A stretch of DNA of 64,000 bases from Clostridia bacterium (lineage in GTDB: Bacteria > Bacillota > Clostridia > Oscillospirales > Acutalibacteraceae), in contig JAFRQQ010000013.1 in assembly GCA_017428525.1 (NCBI GenBank), positions 124,001 to 188,000 on the forward strand, read 5' to 3'. Position numbers and translations under genes: made by a program. How positions within the stretch are numbered: the first letter of the stretch is position 1; every line of letters starts with the position of its first letter. Positions 8,801-16,795 of the stretch are shown here, one piece after another. Below the pieces are notes generated by a model. The model did not search any database. It was given only the letters and a program-made list of their open reading frames with translations, and was not told the DNA's origin.

Positions 8801-8942
8801 GCGTCGCCTGCCCCGCCGTGATCTCAAACCAGTGCGCATGCTGCAGCAGGCTGTCGTCCGTCGCCGCAAGCACCTGCCGGCCCGCGCCGCACAGCAGCAC
8901 GGCACACAGCAGAATCGCGAGCAGCCGTTTCCCTTTCTTCAA
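5838..8942 (-). CDS. Exported thioredoxin-like / CAP-domain protein with InlB-type and LRR repeats
   Basis: This 1034-residue protein starts with a signal peptide (residues 1-27, LLAILLCAVLLCGAG then a cleavable VLAA). Residues about 30-150 look like a thioredoxin fold (FIVLFYRAGNAHCRD), with only one cysteine where CxxC would be. Residues about 160-310 are a CAP/SCP domain (DHFRPNG, AGENIAGGY, GHRRTMLSPNYTAVGVA). Then come InlB/flg_new-type repeats (FDANGGSVSP, YDANGGSVSP, YDANGGSGAP, each ending in LYAVW or similar), with a BspA-type LRR block (ENAFSGCTGLTRVTVPDGV, AGAFAGCTGLTRITLPESV) near 580-680. The C-terminus has an Ig-like segment and the tail GFFAKLVFFFKNLFG, shared with the protein at 47847. 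The start is TTG at 8942, with GGAGGG seven bases upstream. Likely surface adhesin or matrix protein; specific role unknown. Confidence 0.88.
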   Translation of the reverse strand: MKKGKRLLAILLCAVLLCGAGRQVLAATDDSLLQHAHWFEITAGQATQKYSGGEKFIVLFYRAGNAHCRDIATNVVTPWMDQYAFDVYGVNVDTAGGIPSWVFSALGVSSVILPVTVFVENKTVKGFQGATDATIEALDETFYAFAGVTPPAVPSALYTYEVVYHQTEARTLLNRINTLRTGKDAWCWNATDTEKVYSTDLQPLTYDYELERAAMLRAAELVADYDHFRPNGKRSFSAFVYETAGENIAGGYLLADDVQTAWEEADEFYIGQGHRRTMLSPNYTAVGVACAEYNGRKYWVEEFRSPVSAALETPPNDEKTSVTVEILDEYVRSATLILSDSSLVLAQGETAALPTVTQRVEMETYPNETLLCGMNCTWESADETVAQVTDGSLLAVAPGSTSLNGACANGETVTVQVEVTAFEGGSVVTFDANGGSVSPKCAAVPQGESILLPAPERSVKVVFYSVVGVGRPEVQIADLTCKGWASAPNATVPEAACGDAYTPTEDTTLYAVWELPVAYEIGSSVPERAGYTFLGWATQTDSTDAQYQPGMTCRLTGDSAFFAAWKLTDCAFDYEIADGKVTITGYNGTPDGALELPAEIDGYPVVAIGENAFSGCTGLTRVTVPDGVAQIGAGAFAGCTGLTRITLPESVTEIAAQAFDGCGALQTVYYTGTQAGWSALTVGEGNDALTSADLRFGTPVYALTYDANGGSVSPSGARVTEGEQAVLPTPTRTLQLIYQPNGGSNAPAAQHADLTCKGWATAADATAPAAACGASYMPTEDTTLYAVWETSVSVRLSSEVPTRQGFTFRGWTANSAATAAEYQPGDALALTANTTLYAVWTQNPIVHTVLYDANGGSGAPASQTSTDGTITLSAQIPTRSGYVFLGWAMTADAVQAEFRPGARCTVSGTITLFAVWAAAAQQPTVNIKNYVATRTVSYGAQVRLTAVTENAPADASVHWILNGADVFTGDVLTVTVKSNAEIRLRLIGSDGAVLAESKTETITTNSGFFAKLVFFFKNLFGIREVIEQRAAGRD

Positions 8943-8978
8943 TCCGGATCCCTCCGTTTCGCAGATTTTGACATGATA

Positions 8979-9007
8979 ATTATATCCTTTTCATGATTCT
9001 TTTTCAA
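8979..9007 (-). promoter_or_regulatory. Promoter of the CAP/InlB protein gene
   Basis: Minus strand TTGAAA (9007-9002), 17-base spacer, TATAAT (8984-8979), 36 bases before the TTG start. Confidence 0.75.
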
Positions 9008-9060
9008 TAATTTCATAGAAAAAAACAAAAAAAGTTGATTTTGCATCGGCATTTCCCCTG

Positions 9061-9089
9061 TTGCAATTCCTGTCGGATTGTGGTAAAAT
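9061..9089 (+). promoter_or_regulatory. Promoter of the C11 protease gene
   Basis: TTGCAA (9061-9066), 17-base spacer and TAAAAT (9084-9089) with an extended TG just before the -10 box, 44 bases before the ATG at 9134. Confidence 0.7.
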
Positions 9090-9133
9090 GATCGTGGAGT
9101 TTTATTCGATTCTAACTTCATGGAGGGATCATT

Positions 9134-11536
9134 ATGGATCAGACGCCGAGAGGCAGAGAAAAAAATGTCACCGGGCAGGGCAAGCCCATTCAGAAACGCG
9201 GCGACGGCCTGGGCACCGGTCCGGTCGGGCGCAGCGACGGTTATCAGAGCCGGCCGGCCAACGGCAGCGGCAGCGGCGGTCCGCAGCGCTCCGGCGGACG
9301 CGGCAAAATCGGCATCATCGCGATTCTTGCGGCGCTCCTGCTGGGCGGCGGCGGCTTCGGCCTGAGCAGCCTGTTCGGCGGCGGCAGCGATCAGCCCGCC
9401 ACTTCCAATCTGAACAGCCTGTTCAGCGGCTTCACCAACAGCAGCGTTTCCTCCGGCTGGATCACGGATGCGAACACCGGCAAGCTCAACAAAAACGTTG
9501 CCGACGGCGCGCGCGAAAAATACACCGCGATCTTCGGCGGCGGGCAGGACCGCGCCACGGTCATGGTCTATATGTGCGGCACCGACCTGGAATCCAAGAG
9601 CGGCATGGCCAGCAACGACCTGAAGGAAATGGCGACGGCCACGCTGAACAAGAATGTGAACGTCATCGTTTACACCGGCGGCTGCAAGCAGTGGAAGACC
9701 AGCGGCATCAGCAATTCCGTCAACCAGATCTATAAGATCGAAAACGGCAAAATGACCTGCCTTGTCAAGGATGACGGGCGCGATCCGATGACCAAGCCCG
9801 CGACCCTGACCCGCTTCATCCAATACTGCACCGAAAACTACCCGGCCAACCGCAACATGCTGATCCTCTGGGATCACGGCGCCGGTTCGATCTCCGGCTA
9901 CGGCTATGACGAGAAGAACGTCACGGCCGGTTCCATGACGCTCAAGGGCATCAACGACGCGCTGCGCGACAGCAAGACCACCTTCGATTTCATCGGCTTT
10001 GACGCCTGCCTGATGGCGACGCTTGAAAACGCGCTGATGCTCGACAAATATGCGGATTATCTGATCGCTTCCGAAGAGACGGAGCCGGGCGTCGGCTGGT
10101 ATTACACCAACTGGCTGACCACGCTGGCCAACAATCCCGCAACGCCCACGCTCGATCTCGGCAAGCAGATCGTGGATGATTTCGTCGGCTACTGCAACCA
10201 GCGCTGCCCGGGGCAGAAGACCACGCTTTCCGTGGTGGATCTCGCGGATCTGACCGCGACTGTGCCGGCCACCTTCAGCAACTTCGCAAAAGAGACGGCC
10301 GAAACCATCCAGAGCAAAAACTACAAGACGGTTTCCGATGCGCGCGCAAAGACCCGTGAATTTGCCACGAGCAACAAGATCGATCAGATCGACCTGGTGC
10401 ATCTGGCCTACAACATCGGCACGGACGATGCAAAGGCCATGGCGGATTCCCTGCTCGGCGCGGTGAAATACAACAAGACCTCCTCCTCCATCAACAACGC
10501 TTACGGTCTGGCCATCTATTTCCCCTATCAGAAGACCTCCAAGGTCAAGAGCGCGCTGAGCACCTATCAGGCGATCGGCATGGACAGCGACTACGCGGAA
10601 TGCGTGCGCGCCTTTGCCGGCCTGGAAATCGCCGGTCAGGCGGTCTCCACGGGCACCGGCTCCGCGCCGGCCTCCCCGATGCCCTCGCTCTTCGGTAACT
10701 ACACCGGGCAGTCGACCGCTTCGGGTGATCTGGTCTCCACGCTTCTGGGCAGCCTGCTCGGCGGCGGCACCACCGGCACTGCGTCAAGCGGCGGCAGCTT
10801 CAATCTCTCCGGTCTGGGCGATCTGACGAGCCTTGCCGGCACACTCCTCGGCGGCAGCGGTCTGACCGCGGACCGCGCTTCCGAAATCATCACGGACAAC
10901 CAGCTGGATACCTCCAACTTCGTCTGGACCAAGCAGGGCGACGACTATGTGATGGCGCTGACGGAAGCGCAGTGGAAGCAGATCCACTCCCTGCAGCTGA
11001 ATGTGTTCTTTGACGACGGCGAGGGCTACATCGACCTCGGTCTTGACAACGTCTACCGCATCAAAGAGGACGGCACGCTGGTCAACGACTTCGACGGCAC
11101 CTGGCTCGCGATCGACAATCAGCCTGTGCCCTATTATTACATCGACACGATCGAGGACGGCGCGAACTACACCATCACCGGCCGCGTGCCCGTACTGCTC
11201 AACGGTGAGCGGGCAAACCTGATCCTGATCTTCGATACCGCCAACCCCTACGGCTACATCGCCGGCGCCCGGTATGAATACCTCAACGGCGAAACCGAGA
11301 CCGTGGCCAAGGGCACGGAGGGTCTGACCGAAGGCGACAAGATCGAATTTGTCTGCGACTACTACACCTATGACGGCGTCTATCAGGACAGCTATCTGCT
11401 CGGCGATCCGATGACCTACACCGGCAAGCACACGATTTCCAACGTGGAGATCGAGGCCGACAAGTGCAGCGCGACCTATCTGATCACCGACAGCTACAAT
11501 CAGGAATACTGGACGCCTGCCGTGCCGCAGGACTGA
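9134..11536 (+). CDS. Membrane-anchored clostripain-family (C11) cysteine protease
   Basis: The 800-residue protein has a Gly/Ser/Arg-rich cytoplasmic N-terminus (1-57), one membrane segment at about 58-76 (GIIAILAALLLGGGGFG), and an extracellular C11 peptidase domain. The catalytic dyad is visible: His248 in ILWDHGAGSISGYGYDE and Cys292 in FIGFDACLMATLENA. Family members cut after Arg or Lys and are often activated by self-cleavage. After the peptidase domain (to about 490) a Gly/Ser-rich linker joins a C-terminal beta-rich domain of about 220 residues of unknown role. The N-terminal glycine-rich tail plus single anchor differs from secreted clostripain, which has a signal peptide. GGAGGG precedes the ATG at 9134. 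Monocistronic, with promoter and terminator on either side. Confidence 0.92.
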   Translation: MDQTPRGREKNVTGQGKPIQKRGDGLGTGPVGRSDGYQSRPANGSGSGGPQRSGGRGKIGIIAILAALLLGGGGFGLSSLFGGGSDQPATSNLNSLFSGFTNSSVSSGWITDANTGKLNKNVADGAREKYTAIFGGGQDRATVMVYMCGTDLESKSGMASNDLKEMATATLNKNVNVIVYTGGCKQWKTSGISNSVNQIYKIENGKMTCLVKDDGRDPMTKPATLTRFIQYCTENYPANRNMLILWDHGAGSISGYGYDEKNVTAGSMTLKGINDALRDSKTTFDFIGFDACLMATLENALMLDKYADYLIASEETEPGVGWYYTNWLTTLANNPATPTLDLGKQIVDDFVGYCNQRCPGQKTTLSVVDLADLTATVPATFSNFAKETAETIQSKNYKTVSDARAKTREFATSNKIDQIDLVHLAYNIGTDDAKAMADSLLGAVKYNKTSSSINNAYGLAIYFPYQKTSKVKSALSTYQAIGMDSDYAECVRAFAGLEIAGQAVSTGTGSAPASPMPSLFGNYTGQSTASGDLVSTLLGSLLGGGTTGTASSGGSFNLSGLGDLTSLAGTLLGGSGLTADRASEIITDNQLDTSNFVWTKQGDDYVMALTEAQWKQIHSLQLNVFFDDGEGYIDLGLDNVYRIKEDGTLVNDFDGTWLAIDNQPVPYYYIDTIEDGANYTITGRVPVLLNGERANLILIFDTANPYGYIAGARYEYLNGETETVAKGTEGLTEGDKIEFVCDYYTYDGVYQDSYLLGDPMTYTGKHTISNVEIEADKCSATYLITDSYNQEYWTPAVPQD

Positions 11537-11555
11537 TCCCGTAAAACTGCAATCG

Positions 11556-11594
11556 CCCCGCGGGCAGCAGCCGCTGTCCGCGGGGTTTTGTTTT
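11556..11594 (+). terminator. Intrinsic terminator after the C11 protease gene
   Basis: CCCCGCGG (11556-11563) pairs with CCGCGGGG (11578-11585); the inner GGCAGC/GCTGTC bases can also pair. TTTTGTTTT follows. Confidence 0.85.
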
Positions 11595-11665
11595 GCGAAA
11601 ATATAATCTGATTCATTTGTATGCCTCTTATTTAATAAAATCTTTAAAATATTTTAATAAATGAC

Positions 11666-11694
11666 TTGACAAATACCTTTAGATTGAATAGAAT
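11666..11694 (+). promoter_or_regulatory. Strong promoter of the GLUG protein / 39-residue peptide unit
   Basis: Perfect TTGACA (11666-11671), 17-base spacer and TAGAAT (11689-11694) in a very AT-rich stretch. The start codon is 119 bases downstream, leaving a long leader. Confidence 0.8.
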
Positions 11695-11749
11695 ATACTT
11701 GGTATTTTATATAGGCGTTTTCTTGTATTTTTATCGGAGGATGATTCCC

Positions 11750-11761
11750 ATGAACAGGTAA
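11750..11761 (+). other. Three-codon mini-ORF (Met-Asn-Arg-stop) in the leader
   Basis: A perfect GGAGG (11736-11740) stands nine bases before ATG AAC AGG TAA. It lies in the leader of the GLUG-protein gene, 51 bases before that gene's own start. A well-placed ribosome site for a three-residue frame is unusual; it may regulate translation or be the remnant of a deleted gene. Whether it is translated is unknown. Confidence 0.4.
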
Positions 11762-11812
11762 GCCGCCCCCGTTTCAAAGTCATCATTTGCAACGAAAGGA
11801 AGCGACCGAAAA

Positions 11813-14800
11813 ATGAAAAAACTCCTCTCTGTGCTTGTGGCGCTGACGATGGTGCTTGCGCTGGTTCCCTCGGCCATTCTGGCAGGGGCTTATATGAATG
11901 TGCCGACGACGAATGTTGCGATTTATACGCCGCAGGATCTGCTGAATTTCTGCGCGCAGCTGAGTGTCGGCAATACCCAGTATGCCAACGCCAATGTCGT
12001 GCTCAAGAACACCATTGATATGCGCACACTCAACAACGGCAACTACACCTTCAAGACCGGTCCGTTCAACGGCATCTTTTACGGCGAGGGCTTCTCGATC
12101 GCCTATCTGAATTCCGACGTCGGCGGTCTGTTCACCGCGGTGGAGACCGGCGCGGGCGTTGAAAACCTGATTATCACCCACGCGACCATCACGAATAACG
12201 ATCTCGCCTTCCCCACGGATTATGTCGGCGCAATCGCCAACTATAACTTAGGCGTTATTAAAGACTGCACCGTGATGATGTCAACCATTACTGCGGATGT
12301 TGCTGCGGTCGGCGGCATTGCCGGCAGCATCGGCGGCGGCCTGAATCAGTCGAGAAGCGTCGATTACACGATGAATCAAGCCACGGATTTCAACACAGAT
12401 CCATCGATCACAGAGCCTGCGGACGCCTGCATTGTCAACTGCACCGTCAGCTCAACCGATATTAAAAATACGCGCAACGCCCTGATCAACCAGGGCTCAA
12501 CGCAGACGTCGATCGCCGGCGGCATCGCAGGCAGAACCGACGGCGGCTTCATTGAGAACTGCGAATACCTGGAAGGCAAAGTCGTCGGCCTGCGTGTGGG
12601 CGGCATTCTCGGCTTTGCCCAGGCGGGCACGCTGATCCGCTTCTGCGAGAATACCGGCACGGTCGTGCAGAATCTGGATCTGATGGCCACCGTCATCAAT
12701 TATGAAGAGCGCGATTCGGGCTCCACTTCTTATGTGTATAATCTGCTTCTGGATAACGGCTACTCTGTGGAAAAGATGTGCCTGGAGTATAAAGTGTTTG
12801 CGGGCGGCATTCTCGGCGGCGACCCCAACCGTTACAGCCACGTGCCCGACCCCGAGAACGACGCCATGTATGTCGGGGATTACGAAACGTCAATCCTCAA
12901 CTGCATGAATTACGGCCCCGTGAAGGGCGCTGTCAACGTCGGCGGCATCGCGGGCATGATCACCAACCCGTATTTCATGATGGCAAACTGCGGCAACGAT
13001 TATCTGCGGCAGGTCCACTTTGAGGAAGACGATACCTGGGATATCATCCGCTATGATTCTTCGATTGCCGGCTACTTCAATGTCGGCGGCCTGGTGGGCT
13101 ATCTGGCAGGCGGTTATATGGGTCATGCGCAATATGCAGCGCAGGGCGACCCGGATCACGCGCCGGATTCCGTCATTTACAACAGCTACAACGCTATGGC
13201 GTTCACGCAGAATACGGATCTGGGAAATCCGGTCATCCGCCTCGCGCAGGATGAAGATGCTTTTAATTTCGAGCTCACTGAGATCGAGAATGAGTTGGGC
13301 AGCGTCTTCCGTTTTATTATCAGTCAAAATTATTCAGAGCTCTTTGCAATCCTCTCAAACTATGACATCACTTATATCCTCACCGTGGATGAGGAAGGCA
13401 GTCAGCCGCGCTGGTTCCATCTGGAGCATGTCATCAAGCCCTACAACGATGCGACGATCGGCGGTCTGGTCGGCAAAATCCTCGACAAAGCCACGATCGA
13501 AAACTGCCACAACGCAGGGCGCCCGCTGGATTCCGTCCCCTATCCGCCCGATCCGGAAGGATTCATTGAGGATCCCGGCTGCACATGGCTGCCCGACGTC
13601 AACGGCACCGGCAATTTCGGCATCTACGGTTCGCTGATCGGCGACGTTGCCGGCAAGTTCTTTATGGCGCACTGCTTCGGCGCCGTCAAGGTCGATGAAC
13701 CCACCTGCAAGAAGCTCATCGGCAAGGAAACCGCGACGCACAGCGCAAGCGCCCTGTTCCAGAACGGAACGACCCCGACCTGCATCGATACGGAAGCCTA
13801 CGTCCTTGAGACAGACGATATGCCGCTGCAGGACGGCACGATCAACGGCAACAGCAGCTGGGCGATCGATCCCTACAACGGGCCGTTCAATTCGAATCCG
13901 AATGAAAACCTTGTCTGCCAGCCGGACAACGACTACTCCTTCTATCCCCTGGATACGAATGGCTTTGCGACCCACCTGTGCGGCGGCGTGATCATTCCTT
14001 ACAGACTCGCACCCTCAGCGACCGGCGTTTATTCCACGGCGTCGATCGGTTCCATGACCATGACCAGAGACGTCATGCGGGAGCTGCAGGCCTATCAGTC
14101 CACCTATCAGATTACCAATCAGCGATTTGAAGGCCACCGCCTGAGCGCCACCGCAAACTTCGCTCCTTGGGTCTGCCTGGAGGGCGCCCACCATGCGGGC
14201 TACACCGTCGGCTGCACCTATTACGCGGTGTTTGAAAACGGCTTCAGCGGCAAGCATTTCGACTACACATCGCCCGTCTTCCCACCCGCGCCGACCGGCC
14301 CCTTCTTCCCCATTCTGGAGCCCGGCGTTGTGATTCCCGATGATCCTCCCGGAGCCGATGAGCTCCTGCCCGGAAGCACGGCTCCCATCGGTCACTCCCT
14401 GCTGCTTGAGGGCGATATCGGCGTGAACTTCTACGTCGACGTGCCGTATGCCTCGTCAGAAGCCTATGCGGAATTCAGCTTCGGCGGCGACACCATCCAG
14501 GTGCCGATCGATCTGAACCAGTATGACACCACGGCGGACAACGTGAAACGCTATAAATTTACCTGCAACGTCAATTCCTCCCAGATTTCGATGCAGATCT
14601 CCGGCATCGTGCGCAACCACGTGATGCTGCCGGATTACGAGATTGACGGCTGGTACGAGAGCGATCCGTTCACCTACTCCGTCACGGAATATGTGGAAGC
14701 GATTTCGGTCATACCTTATTATCAGTCGCAGCCCGCTCTGATGGATCTCATGCGCGCGATCTCCGTCTACGGCTATTACGCAAATGAGCTGCTGCACACG

Positions 14801-15322
14801 GATCCCGGTTTCGTGCAGTCCACCCTGTTTGACGACAACGATCTGGATACCTATACTTCCGCTGCGCTGGCGGACTATCAGCCGTCCACGGAGGACTACG
14901 GTCCCGCAATCAGCTATTACGGCTCCAGCCTGATGCTGACCTCCGCAACGGCCATCCGCCACTACTTCCTTGTGGATCCGGCGCAGATGAACGGCCATAC
15001 CATTGACGAATACACCTTCATCTGGGAAGGCCCGGACGGCGACGTTCCGCTCACGCCGACTGCGAACGGCAGCTACTACTACGTCGAAATTCCGAACATC
15101 CAGTCCGGCAACCTCGGCAAGATCTACACCGTTCGCGTCTATCAGCCCGTCGACAATCCGGGCGACGACCCGCTGGTTTCCAAGTGGTGTTTTGCAGGCC
15201 TGAGCTACGCCTACAAGGTGCTGCTGAAGTCAGAACAGGGCGGCAATGTCACCCCCGAACAAGTGCAGATCGCAAAAGCGCTCGGCTTGTATTACAATTG
15301 CGCACATGCCTATTTTGGTTAA
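11813..15322 (+). CDS. Exported GLUG-repeat protein with a C-terminal conserved domain
   Basis: The 1169-residue product begins with a signal peptide (MKKLLSVLVALTMVLALVPSA, cleaved near residue 24). Residues about 50-640 contain at least six GLUG-like turns (GGIAGSIGGG, GGIAGRTDGGFIENC, GGILGFAQAG, GGIAGMITN, GGLVGYLAGG, GGLVGKILDKATIENC), a pattern expected for a right-handed beta-helix such as is found in secreted adhesins. After a linker with an unpaired Cys-rich stretch (630-840), residues about 860-1169 form a domain that I recognise from other gut Firmicutes exported proteins (LLLEGDIGVNFYVDVP, YYGSSLMLTSATAIRHYF, YYYVEIPNI, AKALGLYYNCAHAYFG). No LPXTG, SLH or dockerin motif. AAAGGA at 11795-11800 serves the ATG. 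It is followed after 31 bases by a 39-codon gene. Function unknown; surface location likely. Confidence 0.88.
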   Translation: MKKLLSVLVALTMVLALVPSAILAGAYMNVPTTNVAIYTPQDLLNFCAQLSVGNTQYANANVVLKNTIDMRTLNNGNYTFKTGPFNGIFYGEGFSIAYLNSDVGGLFTAVETGAGVENLIITHATITNNDLAFPTDYVGAIANYNLGVIKDCTVMMSTITADVAAVGGIAGSIGGGLNQSRSVDYTMNQATDFNTDPSITEPADACIVNCTVSSTDIKNTRNALINQGSTQTSIAGGIAGRTDGGFIENCEYLEGKVVGLRVGGILGFAQAGTLIRFCENTGTVVQNLDLMATVINYEERDSGSTSYVYNLLLDNGYSVEKMCLEYKVFAGGILGGDPNRYSHVPDPENDAMYVGDYETSILNCMNYGPVKGAVNVGGIAGMITNPYFMMANCGNDYLRQVHFEEDDTWDIIRYDSSIAGYFNVGGLVGYLAGGYMGHAQYAAQGDPDHAPDSVIYNSYNAMAFTQNTDLGNPVIRLAQDEDAFNFELTEIENELGSVFRFIISQNYSELFAILSNYDITYILTVDEEGSQPRWFHLEHVIKPYNDATIGGLVGKILDKATIENCHNAGRPLDSVPYPPDPEGFIEDPGCTWLPDVNGTGNFGIYGSLIGDVAGKFFMAHCFGAVKVDEPTCKKLIGKETATHSASALFQNGTTPTCIDTEAYVLETDDMPLQDGTINGNSSWAIDPYNGPFNSNPNENLVCQPDNDYSFYPLDTNGFATHLCGGVIIPYRLAPSATGVYSTASIGSMTMTRDVMRELQAYQSTYQITNQRFEGHRLSATANFAPWVCLEGAHHAGYTVGCTYYAVFENGFSGKHFDYTSPVFPPAPTGPFFPILEPGVVIPDDPPGADELLPGSTAPIGHSLLLEGDIGVNFYVDVPYASSEAYAEFSFGGDTIQVPIDLNQYDTTADNVKRYKFTCNVNSSQISMQISGIVRNHVMLPDYEIDGWYESDPFTYSVTEYVEAISVIPYYQSQPALMDLMRAISVYGYYANELLHTDPGFVQSTLFDDNDLDTYTSAALADYQPSTEDYGPAISYYGSSLMLTSATAIRHYFLVDPAQMNGHTIDEYTFIWEGPDGDVPLTPTANGSYYYVEIPNIQSGNLGKIYTVRVYQPVDNPGDDPLVSKWCFAGLSYAYKVLLKSEQGGNVTPEQVQIAKALGLYYNCAHAYFG

Positions 15323-15353
15323 ATAATAAAAAGCAAGAAAGGAGTCGATTCCT

Positions 15354-15473
15354 ATGAATAAAGAGCTGTATGAGGTTCTCGAGCTGGAAGTCATCGCCTT
15401 TGAGGCGGAAGACGTCATCACCACCAGCCCCGTCGAGCCGACCACCGGCGAATTTGAGACCCCGATCATCTGA
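15354..15473 (+). CDS. 39-residue acidic peptide with a DVITTS motif
   Basis: This short gene lies 31 bases after the GLUG-protein gene with a strong ribosome site (AAAGGAG, 15339-15345) and is closed by a terminator at 15571. The peptide starts MNKELYEVLE, continues LEVIAFEAEDVITTSPVEPT and ends with the hydrophobic PII. It is strongly acidic and has no signal peptide, cysteine or membrane segment. I recall similar short clostridial proteins of the form x-Y-x-x-P-x-x-E-V-x-x-F-x-x-E-D-V-I-T-T-S as unannotated ORFs, but I cannot search for them here. It might be a precursor or signalling peptide, a chaperone, or an intracellular partner of the exported protein. The function is unknown; coding is well supported by its ribosome site and position. 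Confidence 0.75.
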   Translation: MNKELYEVLELEVIAFEAEDVITTSPVEPTTGEFETPII

Positions 15474-15570
15474 TTCTGTCTGACGGAATCAAGGAAGCCT
15501 CGGACGCGAAAAGCGGCCGGGGCTATTCCTGTATTCGGCGATAGAAGCAAAGTAAAGGGCTCAAAGAGAG

Positions 15571-15610
15571 CGTCCCGACCGGAAAGGATTCCAACCGGTC
15601 GGGACGTTTT
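15571..15610. terminator. Bidirectional terminator between the peptide gene and argD
   Basis: CGTCCCGACCGG (15571-15582) and CCGGTCGGGACG (15595-15606) form a perfect 12-bp stem followed by TTTTCTATATA on the plus strand. It sits between convergent genes. A weaker hairpin (about 15496-15524, AGCCTCGG with CCGGGGCT) precedes it. Confidence 0.75.
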
Positions 15611-15632
15611 CTATATATAATAATGTAATAAA

Positions 15633-16793
15633 TTAAGCGCAGGCGGCTTTGAGCACGTCGATCGCCCGCATGAGCACATCCTCCGGGATATTCAGCGCGG
15701 GCAGCAGACGCACCTTCTGCTTTGCCGTCAGGCACAGGACGCCCTGCGCCATGCAGGCCGTCACAACCTCGGCCGCGGGCTTTTCCGTTTCCACGCCGAG
15801 CATCAGGCCCAGACCGCTCACACCCTTGACGCCGGGCGCGCCCTCCAGCGATTCGCGGACCATATCGCCCTTGCGCTTCACATCCGCAAGCAGCTTTTCG
15901 TCGATGCGGGCAAGGATGCTCAGCGCCGCCGCGCAGCTCACGGGGTTGCCGCCGAAGGTGGAGCCGTGGTCGCCGGGGCCGAAGACCTGCGCGGTGGATT
16001 CCGCAAACAGCGTCGCGCCCAGCGGCAATCCGCCGCCGAGCCCCTTGGCGGTTGCCACCAGATCCGGCTGAATGCCGAATTGCTCATAAGCATAGAGCGT
16101 GCCGGTGCGGCCGTTGCCGGTCTGCACCTCATCCGCAATGAGCAGGATGCCGTTTTCTTTGCAGAAGGCCGCAGCCGCCTGCACATAGGCGGGATCCAGC
16201 GGCAGAACGCCGCCCTCCCCCTGCACGCATTCGAGCATCAGCGCCGCGAGCTTCGTTTCCGCCGCGACGGCCTTGAATGCATCGATGTCGTTGGCCGGCA
16301 CATGCACAAAGCCCGGCGTCAGCGGCTGAAAGAGCTTGTGAAACTGTTCCTGCCCGGTCGCGGCCAGCGTGGTCAATGTGCGGCCGTGGAAGCTGTTTTG
16401 CAGCGTGGCGATCGTGAAGCAATCCGCGCCGTGCTGCTCCGCCGCATATTTGCGGGCCGCCTTGATCGCGCATTCATTCGCCTCCGCGCCGGAATTGGAG
16501 AAGAACACCTTCTGCATTCCCGTGCGCTTGCAGAGCATCTCCGCCAGCTGCGCGCAAGGCGCAGTATAATAGAGATTGGACATGTGCTGCACCTTGCCGA
16601 TCTGGTCGATGATCGCCTGCTGCCAGACGTCATCTGCGATGCCGAAGGCCGTCACGCCGATGCCGCTGCCCAGATCGATATACTGTTTTCCGTCTGTATC
16701 CGTCACGATCGAGCCCTTGCCGGCAACGATCTCGACCGGAAACCGCTTATAAGTGCCTGCAATATAGGCCTGATCCAAAGCTTTCAGATCCAT
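15633..16793 (-). CDS. argD: Acetylornithine aminotransferase
   Basis: ArgD converts N-acetylglutamate semialdehyde to N2-acetylornithine with glutamate as amino donor, using pyridoxal phosphate. The 386-residue sequence has the class III aminotransferase blocks FFSNSGAEANECAIKAARKY, NSFHGRTLTTL, LLIADEVQTGNGRTGTL and the Schiff-base lysine Lys250 in ATAKGLGGGLPLGA. GGAGG precedes the ATG at 16793, two bases after the argB stop. It is the last gene of argCJBD, so the pathway from N-acetylglutamate to acetylornithine is complete here, with ArgJ recycling the acetyl group. Ornithine to arginine steps are not in the window. Confidence 0.96.
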   Translation of the reverse strand: MDLKALDQAYIAGTYKRFPVEIVAGKGSIVTDTDGKQYIDLGSGIGVTAFGIADDVWQQAIIDQIGKVQHMSNLYYTAPCAQLAEMLCKRTGMQKVFFSNSGAEANECAIKAARKYAAEQHGADCFTIATLQNSFHGRTLTTLAATGQEQFHKLFQPLTPGFVHVPANDIDAFKAVAAETKLAALMLECVQGEGGVLPLDPAYVQAAAAFCKENGILLIADEVQTGNGRTGTLYAYEQFGIQPDLVATAKGLGGGLPLGATLFAESTAQVFGPGDHGSTFGGNPVSCAAALSILARIDEKLLADVKRKGDMVRESLEGAPGVKGVSGLGLMLGVETEKPAAEVVTACMAQGVLCLTAKQKVRLLPALNIPEDVLMRAIDVLKAACA

Positions 16794-16795
16794 AA

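Noticed and set aside
15570..15632. Small RNA or attenuator before argD
   Set aside because: argD is the last gene of an operon read from the other side; the hairpin is at the convergent end and is a plain terminator.
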